Assembly (NCBI GenBank): GCA_018350325.1
Contig: JAEVLN010000011.1
Span: forward strand, 713,575 to 777,574
Origin: Globodera rostochiensis
Lineage: Eukaryota > Nematoda > Chromadorea > Rhabditida > Heteroderidae
Direction: 5' to 3'
DNA length: 64,000 nucleotides
The notes beneath the pieces are model-generated. The model was not told where the DNA came from. It saw only the letters and a list, made by a program, of their open reading frames with translations, and searched no databases. Shown here piece after piece: positions 1 to 9,673 of the stretch. How positions within the stretch are numbered: the first letter of the stretch is position 1; each line of letters begins with the position of its first letter. The translations under genes were made by a program, and so were the position numbers.

Positions 1-328
1 GCTTGCAATTGTATGGAGAATGCCACAATGATTCATACAGAATTATTTTTTATTCATGTATTAGGGTAAATTTTTAAATAAATCTTTGAAGATTTAGTTA
101 TTTTTTGTCTTCTTTTAAAAATTTATTATTAAGATTAAAATTGTTTTCATGGTTTTTGAATAGATTATATTTAAATGATTTATTGTGTTAAATTTTTATT
201 TTTTTCATTTCATATGGACGTAAAAATTATGCTATGTGATTTGATAATTTTAGTTCATAAAAATTGAATTGCCTTTAATTGACCGCTAGATTTTTTTCTG
301 AGCTCCTTTTTTTGATTGCGGCTTAGTT

Positions 329-511
329 TCATGCTGCTTTAGAGTACAAAATTCTATGTCCGTCGCGCATGCGTACCACTTCTAGCGTCATTATTCGAGG
401 CCCAGATGAAGCGGGCCAGACGAGGTGTCTATAACACCGCCCGTATAGCCTTTCACGAGCTAGGGCACATGCATTTAAAAAATACAAGTCTATAAGAATA
501 ACTTTATAAAT
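329..511 (-). CDS. Coding island, 60 open codons
   Basis: A stop-bounded frame of 60 codons reads on the A-rich strand through the first GC-rich island of the window. The GC-rich core encodes ARERLYGRCYRHLVWPASSG and continues as a basic stretch ending in SKAA before TGA. There is no ATG at its beginning, so it is an internal or last exon rather than a whole gene. The family is not recognised. The opposite strand is also open over part of the island and contains a chance HELGH, which I reject as a peptidase site. Confidence 0.4.
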   Translation of the reverse strand: MYKVILIDLYFLNACALARERLYGRCYRHLVWPASSGPRIMTLEVVRMRDGHRILYSKAA

Positions 512-1037
512 TTAAATTGCGCCTTTAGAAAGAAGTTAATAATATGTTAGTTGCTATTTATGAAGCCAAATAAAAAGTTACTATAAATGTATAAATTTAG
601 AATTATATTTAAGTTTCTTAAATTTTTCATGTTTATGAAATATTAATAACTTATGCGCTTGTATATTGATAAAAAGTATAATAATTAAATAATTATAAAA
701 ACTAAATAATTATAAAATATTCAGAGTCAATGCCACAAATGATCTAATCTAAAATTTACGAGTTTAAAAATTTAAATAATAATATTTATAATTTAAACTA
801 ATTTTAAATTTTCTCGGATTAAATATATATCGCAGAAATTAGTAATTCTTTCATTCCTATTATATACAGCGAGTGAACATTATGATGAAGTTCGTACAGG
901 AATTTGACAAGGCATTATTAGTCTCTATAATGTAAAGAGTAAAGTTTTAAAATTTATCAACCTTTTTATAATATTTGAAAGTAAAATACAACACAAATGC
1001 TTAAAGTTTGAAAATTAAATTCAATCGGAAATTTTGT

Positions 1038-1211
1038 TTAGTCACAGTCTATTTTTTGGTGCGTTGTTAATCCTGTTGCCGTTGAAGGACATTTTGGAAC
1101 TTTTGGGCCGATTAAAATCAAACCAATTTCACGGCAAATTTGTTTATTTTTGGAACGCTTTTTGTCTGATGATACAGTCCATCGGAACCGGCGTGGAAAA
1201 TGTTGACTAGC
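1038..1211 (-). CDS. Coding island, 57 open codons
   Basis: Fifty-seven codons are open on the A-rich strand. The peptide is basic at its start (FPRRFRWTVSSDKKRSKNKQ), then hydrophobic, then PKCPSTATG. No initiator is present, so this is an exon fragment of an unrecognised protein. A second minus frame (containing FHAGSDGLYHQTKSVPKI) is open for about 30 codons in the same island. The + strand can be read as a membrane-like peptide, which is expected on a T-rich strand. Confidence 0.4.
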   Translation of the reverse strand, partial: ASQHFPRRFRWTVSSDKKRSKNKQICREIGLILIGPKVPKCPSTATGLTTHQKIDCD

Positions 1212-1356
1212 TTAAAATGTTTTTTATTAATTTACGTTTTTTTATTATTTAATTTTATTTCTCAAAAGTTTCCATTCTATTAAATTATACTTCTTTTATT
1301 TTAACATTGTCTTTATCGTAAGTCAACCATTTTTAAATAGTTCGTCATTCTCGCAT

Positions 1357-1476
1357 TTACAGCCATTTGCAGAATTTGTTGTACTTGTGGATTATAGGAC
1401 TCCCAATCAAAATTGGTTTTAAAGAAAAATTATGAATACTTTGTGCAAAGGCGTGCATTTTGAGCAAGGAAAATTT
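1357..1476 (-). CDS. Coding island with donor, 39 codons
   Basis: A frame of 39 codons contains an ATG after six codons (MHAFAQSIHNFSLKPILIGS) and runs to a GTAAAT donor at about 1360, immediately before the in-frame stop. The donor and the open frame on the A-rich strand agree. It may be a first exon starting at the ATG or an internal exon. The product is unknown. Confidence 0.42.
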   Translation of the reverse strand, partial: KFSLLKMHAFAQSIHNFSLKPILIGSPIIHKYNKFCKWL

Positions 1477-2391
1477 CTATGAAAATTTTAACAAGAAAAA
1501 TTCGAGATATTTTTTATATTTTATAAAAGTTTTTAAAAAATTTCTGATTTTGACAAAAAGAATTCAAAATTGCGTGACGCATTTTCAGGGAGCCCTTTGA
1601 AAGGCTAGCTCATTTGTCAGTCAATAATTACGAATGACTAAACATGCCCATTTAAGATATTTATTAATTTACTTGTATTTTTATATAAAATTTATTTGTT
1701 TGTATTTAGTTTTTTATATGTTACAAATAGTAATTTTAATTACCGAACCGATTTGGGTCTATATAATATTATTTTTAAAAGGAATACAAATTTAGCCGTT
1801 ATTTTTTGCTGGCATACTTATAATTGATTCATTTTTTTAAATTTTGCAGACAAAATATTTTTTTATTTGATTTTTTTTCAATTTATTGTTGTAATTTTAT
1901 TGTTATTGAAGGAAGCAACAAAAAATCTCCAATTTTTTACGCTTGCTAAAAAATTTTCATAAATGCAATTTATTTACAGTTAAGGATTTTGTTATGATTA
2001 TAATTTTTACTAAAATTGGTTCGAAATCATTGTTATTCTTTCTTTGGTTAAATGCTTTCACAGAAATTTGCCCCACCTCACACAAAAGTTACGCAACCGT
2101 AACTTGGCACTTGCCTTTCGGTATCGGCTTATGATGATATGTTTTTCGATTTGTACGAGCCATGTTTATGAAGGTTATTATTTAGTAAATTTTACTTATT
2201 TTTAAGTAATTTTAAGAAATTCCTGTTAATTTGCCGTCAGCTATTGAATTTTATAGACAGATACATTTGGTTACTAATCATTTTTACGGTTTTTAGGAAA
2301 ATGCTTTAATAGCAGATAGAAAATATTAGTTGTAAATGTCATGAGTAGGTTAATATTATTTGAATTATTCACATTAGAAAATTTTAACTTT

Positions 2392-2505
2392 TTAAGGAAA
2401 TTGCAATTTTTGTTTAAGGTTTAGACTGGAGTTACGGCAGTAACAACAAATACTGGGAGCCAGCCGACCAGCTTTTTTCAGCCCTTCAACAAAGTTTAAA
2501 GGAAT
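2392..2505 (-). CDS. Coding island, 37 codons
   Basis: A minus frame encodes VEGLKKAGRLAPSICCYCRN, with three closely spaced cysteines. The + strand of the same island is also open (a W-rich peptide with YWEPADQLFSAL), so strand is uncertain. The minus strand is preferred only because it matches the block. The family is not recognised. Confidence 0.25.
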   Translation of the reverse strand: MPLNFVEGLKKAGRLAPSICCYCRNSSLNLKQKLQFP

Positions 2506-3012
2506 TTATTTTTAGTTAATTCACCTGTTTCTGGAAAAATAACAACAAATAATTTATAGCATTGAATATTTTAAATAAAAGCATAGACAGATAAAGTAAA
2601 TTTAACAAATAAAATTTGTTAAAAAACAAAAAAAAAATAAGCAACAAATCGTTAATAAAACAAATGAAAACTTTCTATTATAAAATGTTTTTAAAAATGC
2701 ATAATCTTTAAAAATTCAATTGTCGTAAAAACACAAACTGTATCTACTATGAAGTAAGATCAAATTCTTGGCCAACAGTCAATTTAAATTTTTATAATAA
2801 GAAAAAATCAGGGTTTACAGGTGGAACAATTCGTGGTCGCGCAGGATTTGACAGACATTTGTAGAAAATATAACAAAATATTATACAACACAACAAATAA
2901 AGGATGCAAATAAAATAAAATTTATTATATTATTAATGAAAAAATTCGAAAATTCAAATAATAATAGTTTAAAATTAAATAATTTAATTTGCAAACAAAT
3001 AATAAAATGAAA

Positions 3013-3201
3013 CTAATGAGCAAATGCCAGTATTCGTTCACGAATCAGAAAGGACTTGGAGCAACAGCAATATTGAGAATTTATAACCAGCGTAATTTTA
3101 TTATTAAGGCATTGCCCGTGGGATATAAAAGTGTCATAAAAATAAAGATAAAAACCAATTTTTAAAAAACTATTACATATTAAAAATTCTATAACAATCA
3201 T
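3013..3201 (-). CDS. Small ATG-initiated ORF, 62 aa
   Basis: An ATG-to-stop frame of 62 residues has a hydrophobic N-terminal half (residues about 3-25) and a cysteine cluster (CCCSK) before a basic, hydrophobic end. A short secreted or membrane protein, or a first exon with a signal-anchor, would fit. The AT-rich 5' half could also be intron and only the last 35 codons exon. Confidence 0.3.
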   Translation of the reverse strand: MIVIEFLICNSFLKIGFYLYFYDTFISHGQCLNNKITLVINSQYCCCSKSFLIRERILAFAH

Positions 3202-3240
3202 AATCTTAAATTAAATATAAACAAATCAATTTAAAAACAG

Positions 3241-3402
3241 TTAGAAATTTAATTTGAAAAGGTAAAAAAAATCACACAGGCACGCAAAAGTGATTAGTTT
3301 GTTCATTGTACGCCTTCTTGTCGCCTCGCGATACTGCTTTGTGTTCTCCAATTCATTCAATACGTACATTGCTGGTTTAACAAATTCAGTTGTGTGTATT
3401 AT
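3241..3402 (-). CDS. Coding island, 53 codons
   Basis: Fifty-three codons are open on the A-rich strand. The core NELENTKQYREATRRRTMNK is charged and probably helical, followed by a short hydrophobic, cysteine-containing segment (ITFACLC). A possible GTGATT donor lies just after that. Composition is convincingly protein-like and continuous through the GC-rich island. No family is recognised. Confidence 0.45.
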   Translation of the reverse strand: MIHTTEFVKPAMYVLNELENTKQYREATRRRTMNKLITFACLCDFFYLFKLNF

Positions 3403-3938
3403 TCAGAATATCAAGTTAATAAAATTCAAACCCAATTTTTTATTCAAATAGTCAATAGACATTAAACGCCATAAATGTTGTTGTTATTGCATGATTTAAT
3501 TTTTATATAAATATATAGCTAACCATTTGTCATTAATTCATCAACTTGCTTGAAATAATTATTATTTGCCAAAACTTTTAATTATCTAATTTATTTATTT
3601 GAGTATTTCTAATTATATCTTTATTTCATTTAATTTATTTACGCCAATTTTTTAAGTAAGATAAACCATACTTTTCAGTGCTTTATGCTCGCGATTTGTT
3701 TGTTCGGTCGCCGTGACCAAAATCACAAAAGTACATAATTATTTATTATATTTATTTAATAAATTTAGGTAATTTAGTTTTATTTTTTTAAATTAGTATT
3801 TATAACGTGAATAGGAATTTTTCTAATTTAATTAAAATTATCCTGGGTTTTGAATTTAAATTTATAATCTTTGGTTTATTTTATTGGATATATGCAAATG
3901 TATAGAAATCCCTAAATTTTACTTTTGTGTATAGATCG

Positions 3939-4028
3939 TCACCGCTTCACCGCTCCACCCCGCCGGGTGTAACAACCTGATTCCACAAGGTCACAGGACC
4001 TGTCCTTGATCTTATAAAATTTATTTAA
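3939..4028 (-). CDS. Coding island, 29 codons
   Basis: The GC-rich island reads CDLVESGCYTRRGGAVKR on the minus strand. Two cysteines six residues apart and basic residues suggest an extracellular exon, but nothing specific is recognised. A GTGAAG donor-like site lies near its end. The + strand is open too. Confidence 0.3.
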   Translation of the reverse strand, partial: LNKFYKIKDRSCDLVESGCYTRRGGAVKR

Positions 4029-4454
4029 TTAATGCCTATTTACTATCCGATAGATTAGCAAAATGTAAATAGTTTAAAGCATTTGATAGCATACGCTCAA
4101 ACGTTATCCTTTGCCATGACTAGTCACGTTTTAGTCTTCATTCTTTCAATTATTATTTGTTAAATAAATTTTTGAAGTTCATTATTTAGTTGAGTTGTAA
4201 AATAAATTTTATAATCAACATCTTTTGTTTAAATTGATATGTCATTTCTATTATATTAGCATTGTTTAATTTTTGGCACCGTTTAATTGTTTCAGAATAT
4301 TTAATATTAAGTAGCGCAATTTTTATGAAATATTTATTTCTTTATTTTGAGTTTTTTAATTTTTTGAGTTAAGCTTTAGTAAATGCAATTTTGATTTAAT
4401 TAATAAACTTATTTGTTTTAAATTGCATAAAAAATGGTGATGCAAAGTTTAAAT

Positions 4455-4745
4455 TTTTGAATTTTTATTTTTAAAAGAAATTGTGTGCTAAAAAGAGAGA
4501 GTCAGACGACGAGAGTAATTTGGGCATAACGCACTCCATCTAAATTATTTTAGTTTACTTTTTTAAACATTTTATTTTTTGAAGAAATAGTGTGCTAAAA
4601 AGAGAGAGTCAGACGGCTAGAGTAATTTGGTCATTAACGCACCCCATCTAATAATTTTTTAAGTTCCTTTTTTGAACATTTTATTTTTTGAAGAAATAGT
4701 GTGCTAAAAGAGAGAGTCAGACGGTTAGAGTAATTTGATTTTTAA
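4455..4745. repeat. Tandem repeat, about 108 bp x 2.7
   Basis: Three copies of a unit containing TGTGCTAAAAAGAGAGAGTC start at about 4484, 4591 and 4700. They are followed by TAATTTGG and an ATCTAA-rich tail. The third copy is truncated. On the minus strand every unit carries a polypyrimidine run ending in CTTTTTAG|CACAC, which looks like a splice acceptor. The array lies inside the inferred minus-strand unit. Confidence 0.8.
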
Positions 4746-4845
4746 ATTATAAATTAAAAGATGATTTAAAATTTATCAATATTTCTTGGTTTCATCTTCT
4801 TAAATTTTACATTAATTTTATTTTTTTTACTGTAATCTATAACAT

Positions 4846-5025
4846 TTAAAAATAATACGACTTTTCATTATAATTAATTAAAATAAACTGTAAAAAAATG
4901 TCAATTATTGATGTATTGCGTCTAAAAATATTGGTTTTAATTACTCGGCACTTCTTGCGTGATGGGGCTGCTGAATCCTTAGTTTTCATGAAGCAGGTGT
5001 CTTCTAGGGTCAACAGTAATTTATA
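4846..5025 (-). CDS. Coding island with donor, 59 codons
   Basis: Fifty-nine codons are open on the A-rich strand. The GC-rich part encodes LTLEDTCFMKTKDSAAPSRK and ends at ...KKCR followed by a GTAATT donor. The AT-rich continuation after that donor is probably intron. The product is not recognised. The exon proper is probably only the first 25-30 codons. Confidence 0.42.
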   Translation of the reverse strand, partial: YKLLLTLEDTCFMKTKDSAAPSRKKCRVIKTNIFRRNTSIIDIFLQFILINYNEKSYYF

Positions 5026-5165
5026 TTAAAAAATCTTTAATTAATTGTAAGAGGTATTTTGGTTGTTGGCATTTTTAGGTTGCCATTTATTTTGATAGCC
5101 TTTGTTCATAATTTTTAGATTATTACACTAACAATGTTTATTTAAATAGTTTTTTTGTAAGATTT

Positions 5166-5282
5166 TTAAAATCGTTTTATAATTAGTTTTCTTCCTCCGA
5201 GACAAAGACCACAAGATTTTTGGACCATTACTTTCGGGTGGAATGATTTAGATGGTTGCAATAAATATTTATATTTCACCGC
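5166..5282 (-). CDS. Coding island, 38 codons
   Basis: A 38-codon frame encodes PSKSFHPKVMVQKSCGLCLG followed by basic residues. The CGLC pair is the only motif-like element and is too short to call a zinc site. It lies about 140 bp upstream, in minus orientation the 5' side, of the preceding exon candidate, as expected for exons of one unit. Confidence 0.38.
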   Translation of the reverse strand, partial: AVKYKYLLQPSKSFHPKVMVQKSCGLCLGGRKLIIKRF

Positions 5283-5351
5283 CTAAATAAAGAAATATTT
5301 AGACTTTGAGATATAGGTTGCATTTAATAAATTAATTTGTATTTCTTTAAC

Positions 5352-5531
5352 TTACTTTAAACAGCATAAGCTTTTTTTATTTAATCTGTTATAAAATGGT
5401 ATTGTATAATGTAAAAGTTCTCTTGTCAGCGGTGTAGTGAATAAAGAACTTGGTGTATGTTTAATAAACGGTTTTAATTTAATTTGGACGCATTGATTTT
5501 TTATTTCAATAAATGCTGGATGATACAAGAA
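5352..5531 (-). CDS. Coding island, 59 codons
   Basis: Fifty-nine codons are open on the A-rich strand (FIEIKNQCVQIKLKPFIKHT, then TTPLTRELLHYTIPFYNRL). The frame is unbroken across both the AT-rich and GC-richer parts, which is unusual on a strand so rich in TAA. It overlaps the next candidate's flank, so at least one exon border is misplaced. The family is unknown. Confidence 0.42.
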   Translation of the reverse strand, partial: FLYHPAFIEIKNQCVQIKLKPFIKHTPSSLFTTPLTRELLHYTIPFYNRLNKKSLCCLK

Positions 5532-5538
5532 CTAATTA

Positions 5539-5616
5539 TCAAAATAATTCAGCAGGTTCATTGTAAGGACTTCGTTCACCATTTGAGTAGGGTAAAGAGA
5601 TTCTTTTAGGTTTAAT
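5539..5616 (-). CDS. Coding island, 25 codons
   Basis: A short minus frame reads RISLPYSNGERSPYNEPAEL. It has good protein-like composition but no clear splice site. It is probably an exon of the block A unit. Confidence 0.3.
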   Translation of the reverse strand: MKPKRISLPYSNGERSPYNEPAELF

Positions 5617-5771
5617 TTAAAATTTTATTCCGTTTTCACTTATATAAAAAATGTAATAATTTTTTCTTTTAGAAATCCAACTTTTAAATCTTTAATCTGT
5701 TATACATTTGATAAATTTCCAGTATTAATTTGTTTTAGTTAATTGTATAATTCAAAAAATACAGCATACCT

Positions 5772-5945
5772 TTAATAATTAATCAATGACACAATGTTAG
5801 TTAATGGAATGAAGCCCGCAATATTTTCATCTAAAGCCTTACCACATTTGCTTTGTGTTGTTAATCGGTTGATTACGTTCCTAAATTTTATTCTTCGAAC
5901 CATGTTGATGCTTTTTGATTGGTTTTTGATTAAATAATTTTGTAA
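5772..5945 (-). CDS. Coding island, 57 codons, internal ATG
   Basis: Fifty-seven codons are open on the A-rich strand, with an in-frame ATG (MVRRIKFRNVINRLTTQSKC) leading into GKALDENIAGFIPLTNI. It could be an internal exon, or a first exon of about 43 codons starting at that ATG. The product is unknown. Confidence 0.42.
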   Translation of the reverse strand, partial: LQNYLIKNQSKSINMVRRIKFRNVINRLTTQSKCGKALDENIAGFIPLTNIVSLINY

Positions 5946-6409
5946 TTAAGGGAATCTTTATTTGACAAACTTCATTTTATTCAAATAATTTTGTATAAGA
6001 ACGAACGTTGATATTGTTTTATATCAATTTAAGAATAATTTGTTTTAAATTAAAAAATTTTTTTTTTATTATCAATTGTTTATCAAGCTTATACATTCTT
6101 TAAATATAAAAATTTAAGTAATATAGTTTTTGTATATTTATTTTAATTATTTAAAATTATATTTGAATCCTACATTTTTAAATTTATAAGAAATTTGAAG
6201 AACTATCTTAGCATTAAACACAAAGAATTTGATTATTTCACCCTTAAAAGAAATTAATTTATTAAGTGGTGCATTTTTGAGTTTTATTGCATTTTCTTAA
6301 GCAATCATGTAGCAGTGGTTATTATATTTAAGAGGGCACACCGAGTTTAAAGAATAACTTCTTCATCAAAACAATCTTTCACTATTCTTTTGATTATTAG
6401 ATTGTTATT

Positions 6410-6496
6410 TTAATGATTGGGACAAAAACATTTTTCCGATTCGGCAATAAAGTTATCTTCAACTCCGTCGTAATTAGGGCCACTATATGAAAATTT
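6410..6496 (-). CDS. Exon with strong acceptor, 28 codons
   Basis: A consensus acceptor TTTCTAATTGCAG precedes an in-frame exon beginning KFSYSGPNYDGVEDNFIAES and ending EKCFCPNH before a stop. The acidic, Gly/Tyr-rich start and the CFC pair suggest an extracellular or flexible segment. Acceptor, frame and strand bias agree, so this is one of the better exon calls in the block. Confidence 0.5.
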   Translation of the reverse strand, partial: KFSYSGPNYDGVEDNFIAESEKCFCPNH

Positions 6497-7174
6497 CTGC
6501 AATTAGAAAGAGTCTATCTCTGCTTGAATACATTAAAATAAAAATTATTTCAATAAAAAAATTAAGCCACCATCATTTCAAAAGTGCCAATTTTAGATAA
6601 ACATTAATATTGCTACTTTTTATTTTTATAAAATTATATTTTTTTGGCAATTGCATGTCACTATTTTTTAATGTTTTATATTTTTAATTATAATATTTGG
6701 AAAAAAGTTAAATAATTTTAAAATGATTTTAAAGTCAACTGCAAGCAGTAAAATCATATTTGATTAATATGATATAATTAAATATTAATTTTTTCGGAAT
6801 TAACATTTGCTTACTTTTCAATGAAAATTTTATTTTAAAAAATTGCAGTGTAAATATAATATTATATTAAATTCAAATTATGATAATTTGCTTAACAGAA
6901 AGGGAAACTAATTAATTAATCCAGCATCCAATTATCGCTTTTTTTAATAAAAGAAGCCAAAATAGACTCGACCAAAATAAATTACATCTCAGAAATAGTT
7001 TTATTCAAATCAAAAATAAATTAGATAAAAATAAACAGAAATAATTAATAAATAGTCATTTAGACAGTCATTTTTTGAAGTGTCGCATTTAGGCATTTAG
7101 ACACTTTTTATTACAATACTTGTGACCTAAAAATATCGTGACATCACCAACAACAAACAATGAGACATTAAATA

Positions 7175-7291
7175 TTAAGATATTCCTTGAGGCTTTGTTG
7201 ATAATACAAAACCATTACTTGATGTTTCCCATACTTTGGCGGCAATTACAGTCTCAAATAATTCTTTGACTTTCCACAATTCTAATATATA
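7175..7291 (-). CDS. Coding island, 38 codons
   Basis: The minus frame encodes LWKVKELFETVIAAKVWETS and then NGFVLSTKPQGIS. It has amphipathic helical character and good codon patterning. No acceptor stands out. The product is not recognised. Confidence 0.42.
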   Translation of the reverse strand, partial: YILELWKVKELFETVIAAKVWETSSNGFVLSTKPQGIS

Positions 7292-7381
7292 TTAAGAACA
7301 TATTTTAAAATTTTCAAATTACGATGCCAGAATGTTTTCTTCGGTCAGACACCGTTTTTTTAAATTAATAGATTATTTTAT

Positions 7382-7546
7382 TTAATTATAGTGTAAGTTT
7401 GCTGTCTTTTGTTGTTCGTTCAAAATTTTGTAAGGTAGGATTATAATGCCCTCGGCAGCACCTTGCGGTAGGCTCGCAGTCAATGTGTTGCTCATTGCTT
7501 CACTTGTAGCATCATGACTGAGTTTGTGCACTGTATAAATTCGAAA
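7382..7546 (-). CDS. Coding island, 54 codons
   Basis: Fifty-four codons are open on the A-rich strand, centred on LSHDATSEAMSNTLTASLPQ and GAAEGIIILPYK. The Ala/Ser/Thr-rich composition with few rare residues looks genuinely coding. The family is unknown. Confidence 0.45.
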   Translation of the reverse strand, partial: FRIYTVHKLSHDATSEAMSNTLTASLPQGAAEGIIILPYKILNEQQKTANLHYN

Positions 7547-7808
7547 TTAAGCCATAATAAGAATTATTAGCATTTGATATTAATTTTTATTTGTTGTATT
7601 TAAATTATATAGTTTTTAAAGCAATAAATCGGATATGGCTTTCTTTTATTATTAATTTGATGGGCTCGTTAAGAGGGTTTAGAAAAGTAAATAAATGATT
7701 ATTTTTACTTAACTCTTATTTTTGTTCTTTTTAAAATTAATCATTTTTAGTTATTTAAACGCCGTTTTCTCTACCAGTAAATCAAATAAAATTTATTGTA
7801 TAAATTAG

Positions 7809-7919
7809 TCAATTTTCCGTTCGATTCAGCTCTTTGCATGTGTCCATTCTTCCGCCTAAAACATGCCCTCTTGTCATTGAAAAGCAAGCATCGTTGTCAA
7901 AACTTTTTAAATTTATATT
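7809..7919 (-). CDS. Coding island, 36 codons
   Basis: The minus frame contains CFSMTRGHVLGGRMDTCKEL, with two cysteines 15 residues apart and a possible N-glycosylation site (NRT). That fits an extracellular domain, but no family can be named. The + strand is also open over 60 codons, as expected on a T-rich strand. Confidence 0.38.
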   Translation of the reverse strand, partial: NINLKSFDNDACFSMTRGHVLGGRMDTCKELNRTEN

Positions 7920-8085
7920 TTAGAATTCTTAAACCATTTGTTAAATGTTCATTAAATAATAAACGTTTAGCTGATTAATTCTAAGATCTACTTAAAAACC
8001 TTTTGCTCAAGTCGGATCCGTCTTTCACGTCCTGCGGATGAACGTTGCCATATTCTTCAACAAATGGCAGTTAGGCAACGGATTC

Positions 8086-8175
8086 TCACTGTGCTCTGGC
8101 AAATCTTTGGAAAGTTGGATTTGTACAGGCACTTATTTTTGCAGATGATTCTTCACTTACACATGTTTGAACATT
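8086..8175 (-). CDS. Exon with GTGAGA donor, 29 codons
   Basis: A minus frame encodes EESSAKISACTNPTFQRFAR and ends at a GTGAGA donor at about 8087. A second GC-rich stretch just downstream (8000-8080) reads EEYGNVHPQDVKDGSDLSKR in another frame and could be the next exon after a very small intron. The + strand has a 72-codon frame across the whole island, so strand is not certain. Confidence 0.35.
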   Translation of the reverse strand, partial: NVQTCVSEESSAKISACTNPTFQRFARAQ

Positions 8176-8287
8176 TTAGGATTAATATTTATTTATTTTT
8201 GATTATATTTATTTTTCTTTATCTTTAATATTTTCATTTAAATTTGTCAAATTATATTTTATACTTTTGATATCAAACATTGCGCAT

Positions 8288-8572
8288 CTAGTATTTTTTG
8301 TAAAATGAGTCTGACTTTGTGCCCACGAAGAGAATCAGATACAAACGGTTGATTGTTAATCCAAAAACTGCTTGATGACTGTCCAGTCGTTCTCGCTTGA
8401 CCTGCAGTAGCTGATGAATACGCTCCGCGCCAAACTTTGCACAAAATCCTATTACATTTTTCTTTGTTAAATAATCATGATTTGTTTTTTTCGTTACTAC
8501 AATTAAATTAAGAATATTGCTTTGATTTTTAATAAAGATTTTAGTTTTCCTTCTTTTTATTTTTTTGTTAAA
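8288..8572 (-). CDS. Longest block A frame, 94 codons
   Basis: Ninety-four codons without a stop on the A-rich strand make this the longest frame in the block. The GC-rich part reads GAERIHQLLQVKRERLDSHQ followed by AVFGLTINRLYLILFVGTKSD. The charged helix followed by a hydrophobic stretch could be a membrane-proximal segment. A TAATAG acceptor-like site sits just before the GC-rich part, and the AT-rich 5' half overlaps the duplicated repeat. A different minus frame of 61 codons covers the same island. Confidence 0.42.
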   Translation of the reverse strand, partial: FNKKIKRRKTKIFIKNQSNILNLIVVTKKTNHDYLTKKNVIGFCAKFGAERIHQLLQVKRERLDSHQAVFGLTINRLYLILFVGTKSDSFYKKY

Positions 8573-8965
8573 TTATTATCAATATTCGCTTAACTGATTT
8601 GCTTTGACATACTTATTTGAATTGAAAGTATATTTTCTTGTCATTTCATATAATTGGAATAGATTTATTATTTAAATATAATTCAAATTTATGAAGTGAC
8701 TTTTCTTTTGTATCCGCGTTGGTATACATGCTGTACTTGATGGCCATTTCTTTCAGTGGTAATAAATAAATAAAACACCCCATTTATTTTTTAGTTGTAA
8801 CTTAATTTATTCTATAGAATAAAACTTTTAATTTAAATTATTTATATTAAATTTAAATAAACAAAATAAACACATTACTTTCTGATTTAAAATAATATTA
8901 TATTTTTCTAATAAATTAAAGCGCCTGATTTCGGAGAACAAAATGTTGCGTTTGATAGAGGAGGT
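8435..8965 (-). repeat. Duplicated segment, copy 1 (about 530 bp)
   Basis: This segment matches 32,224-32,760 in the same orientation, by eye at roughly 85-90% identity, with many small indels outside the central frame. Copy 1 abuts an apparent exon (8288-8435) that is absent from copy 2. Neither terminal inverted repeats nor a target duplication are obvious. It could be a segmental duplication or a degraded mobile element. Confidence 0.75.
8646..8783 (-). CDS. Small ORF in duplicated segment, 45 aa
   Basis: An ATG-to-TGA frame begins MGCFIYLLPLKEMAIKYSMY and continues TNADTKEK. The same frame survives in the second copy at 32,444-32,572, with the same ATG and stop. The only length difference is a 9-nt, in-frame insertion here. 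Flanking sequence of the repeat has several frameshifting indels. A short hydrophobic start is followed by a polar tail. It could be a small peptide, an exon or the coding remnant of an element. Confidence 0.4.
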   Translation of the reverse strand: MGCFIYLLPLKEMAIKYSMYTNADTKEKSLHKFELYLNNKSIPII

Positions 8966-9014
8966 TTGGTTGACTTGACCCGCTTTCAAGATTAAAATTT
9001 GTAAACCTCTTGTA
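8916..9014 (-). CDS. Coding island, 32 codons
   Basis: The minus frame reads LESGSSQPNLLYQTQHFVLR before a stop. Its 3' part lies within the duplicated segment, but in the other copy a one-base insertion breaks the frame, which weakens the case for selection. Confidence 0.33.
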   Translation of the reverse strand, partial: YKRFTNFNLESGSSQPNLLYQTQHFVLRNQAL

Positions 9015-9371
9015 TTATGTAAATTTTATAATCAAAGAATAGTGATTTTTAATTTATAATTTATCTTTATATTCTTGATTTCTATTTATTTATTTTGAAA
9101 TCTCTTTTTGTTTTGGGATAAACCATTCGTCTCAAAGTTATATCTATATATTTTTTTATTTAAATTTTTTTGTTGTAAAAAAAATTTACTTTTTAATGTT
9201 GGTACGAGTAAAGTTCGTTGCTTCGCCGGTTAGCGTTTACCTGGTTTATTGATTGATTTTTATTAAAAATTTTGTTTACTAAATTATAAAATTATACTAT
9301 TTATCTAATAATATGTTGCTATATTTTTTCGTCGATTTAATTAGCTTAAATTTATTTTTATTATTTTATTT

Positions 9372-9494
9372 TTAATATTTGGTTATCCGCATTTTAAAAT
9401 AAATTGCTCGGACGTTCAGCCACGTTTCTCGATTAGATAGATTAAATATCCTTGATTTTATTGGGATTACCTCGTTATCTATTTCATATACTTT
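9372..9494 (-). CDS. Coding island, 40 codons
   Basis: Forty codons are open on the A-rich strand (EIDNEVIPIKSRIFNLSNRE then TWLNVRAIYFK). A GTCCGA donor-like site follows TWLN. It is strongly protein-like but unrecognised. Confidence 0.42.
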   Translation of the reverse strand, partial: KVYEIDNEVIPIKSRIFNLSNRETWLNVRAIYFKMRITKY

Positions 9495-9592
9495 TCAAGT
9501 ATGTTCAATGTAAATTTTATTTCGCTAATCTTTTCAGTGCACCAATCAAAAGATTTAATTATAAAATTATTTGCACTTTTATTCAAAAAGTG

Positions 9593-9673
9593 CAGTAGGG
9601 CCCTTCTTTAAATAGTCGGATGGGAAAAGGGAGGGCTGGGTGGCCCATTAATTGACAATTTTGTCAACATTTA
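9593..9673 (-). CDS. Coding island, 26 codons
   Basis: The minus frame encodes LMGHPALPFPIRLFKEGPYC. Proline and aromatic residues dominate. The only support is open frame and block strand. Confidence 0.3.

Noticed and set aside
359..470. A HELGH motif on the + strand, suggesting a zinc metallopeptidase
   Set aside because: The island is on the T-rich strand side of its block and the minus strand has a 60-codon frame. No upstream or downstream peptidase segments were found, so the five-residue match is probably chance.
1062..2500. Several + strand peptides that resemble membrane proteins (one like an acyltransferase, one like an SLC6 transporter)
   Set aside because: T-rich DNA read forward gives long hydrophobic frames by composition. 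Splice signals and minus frames do not agree with these readings, and order and domain content did not match any family.
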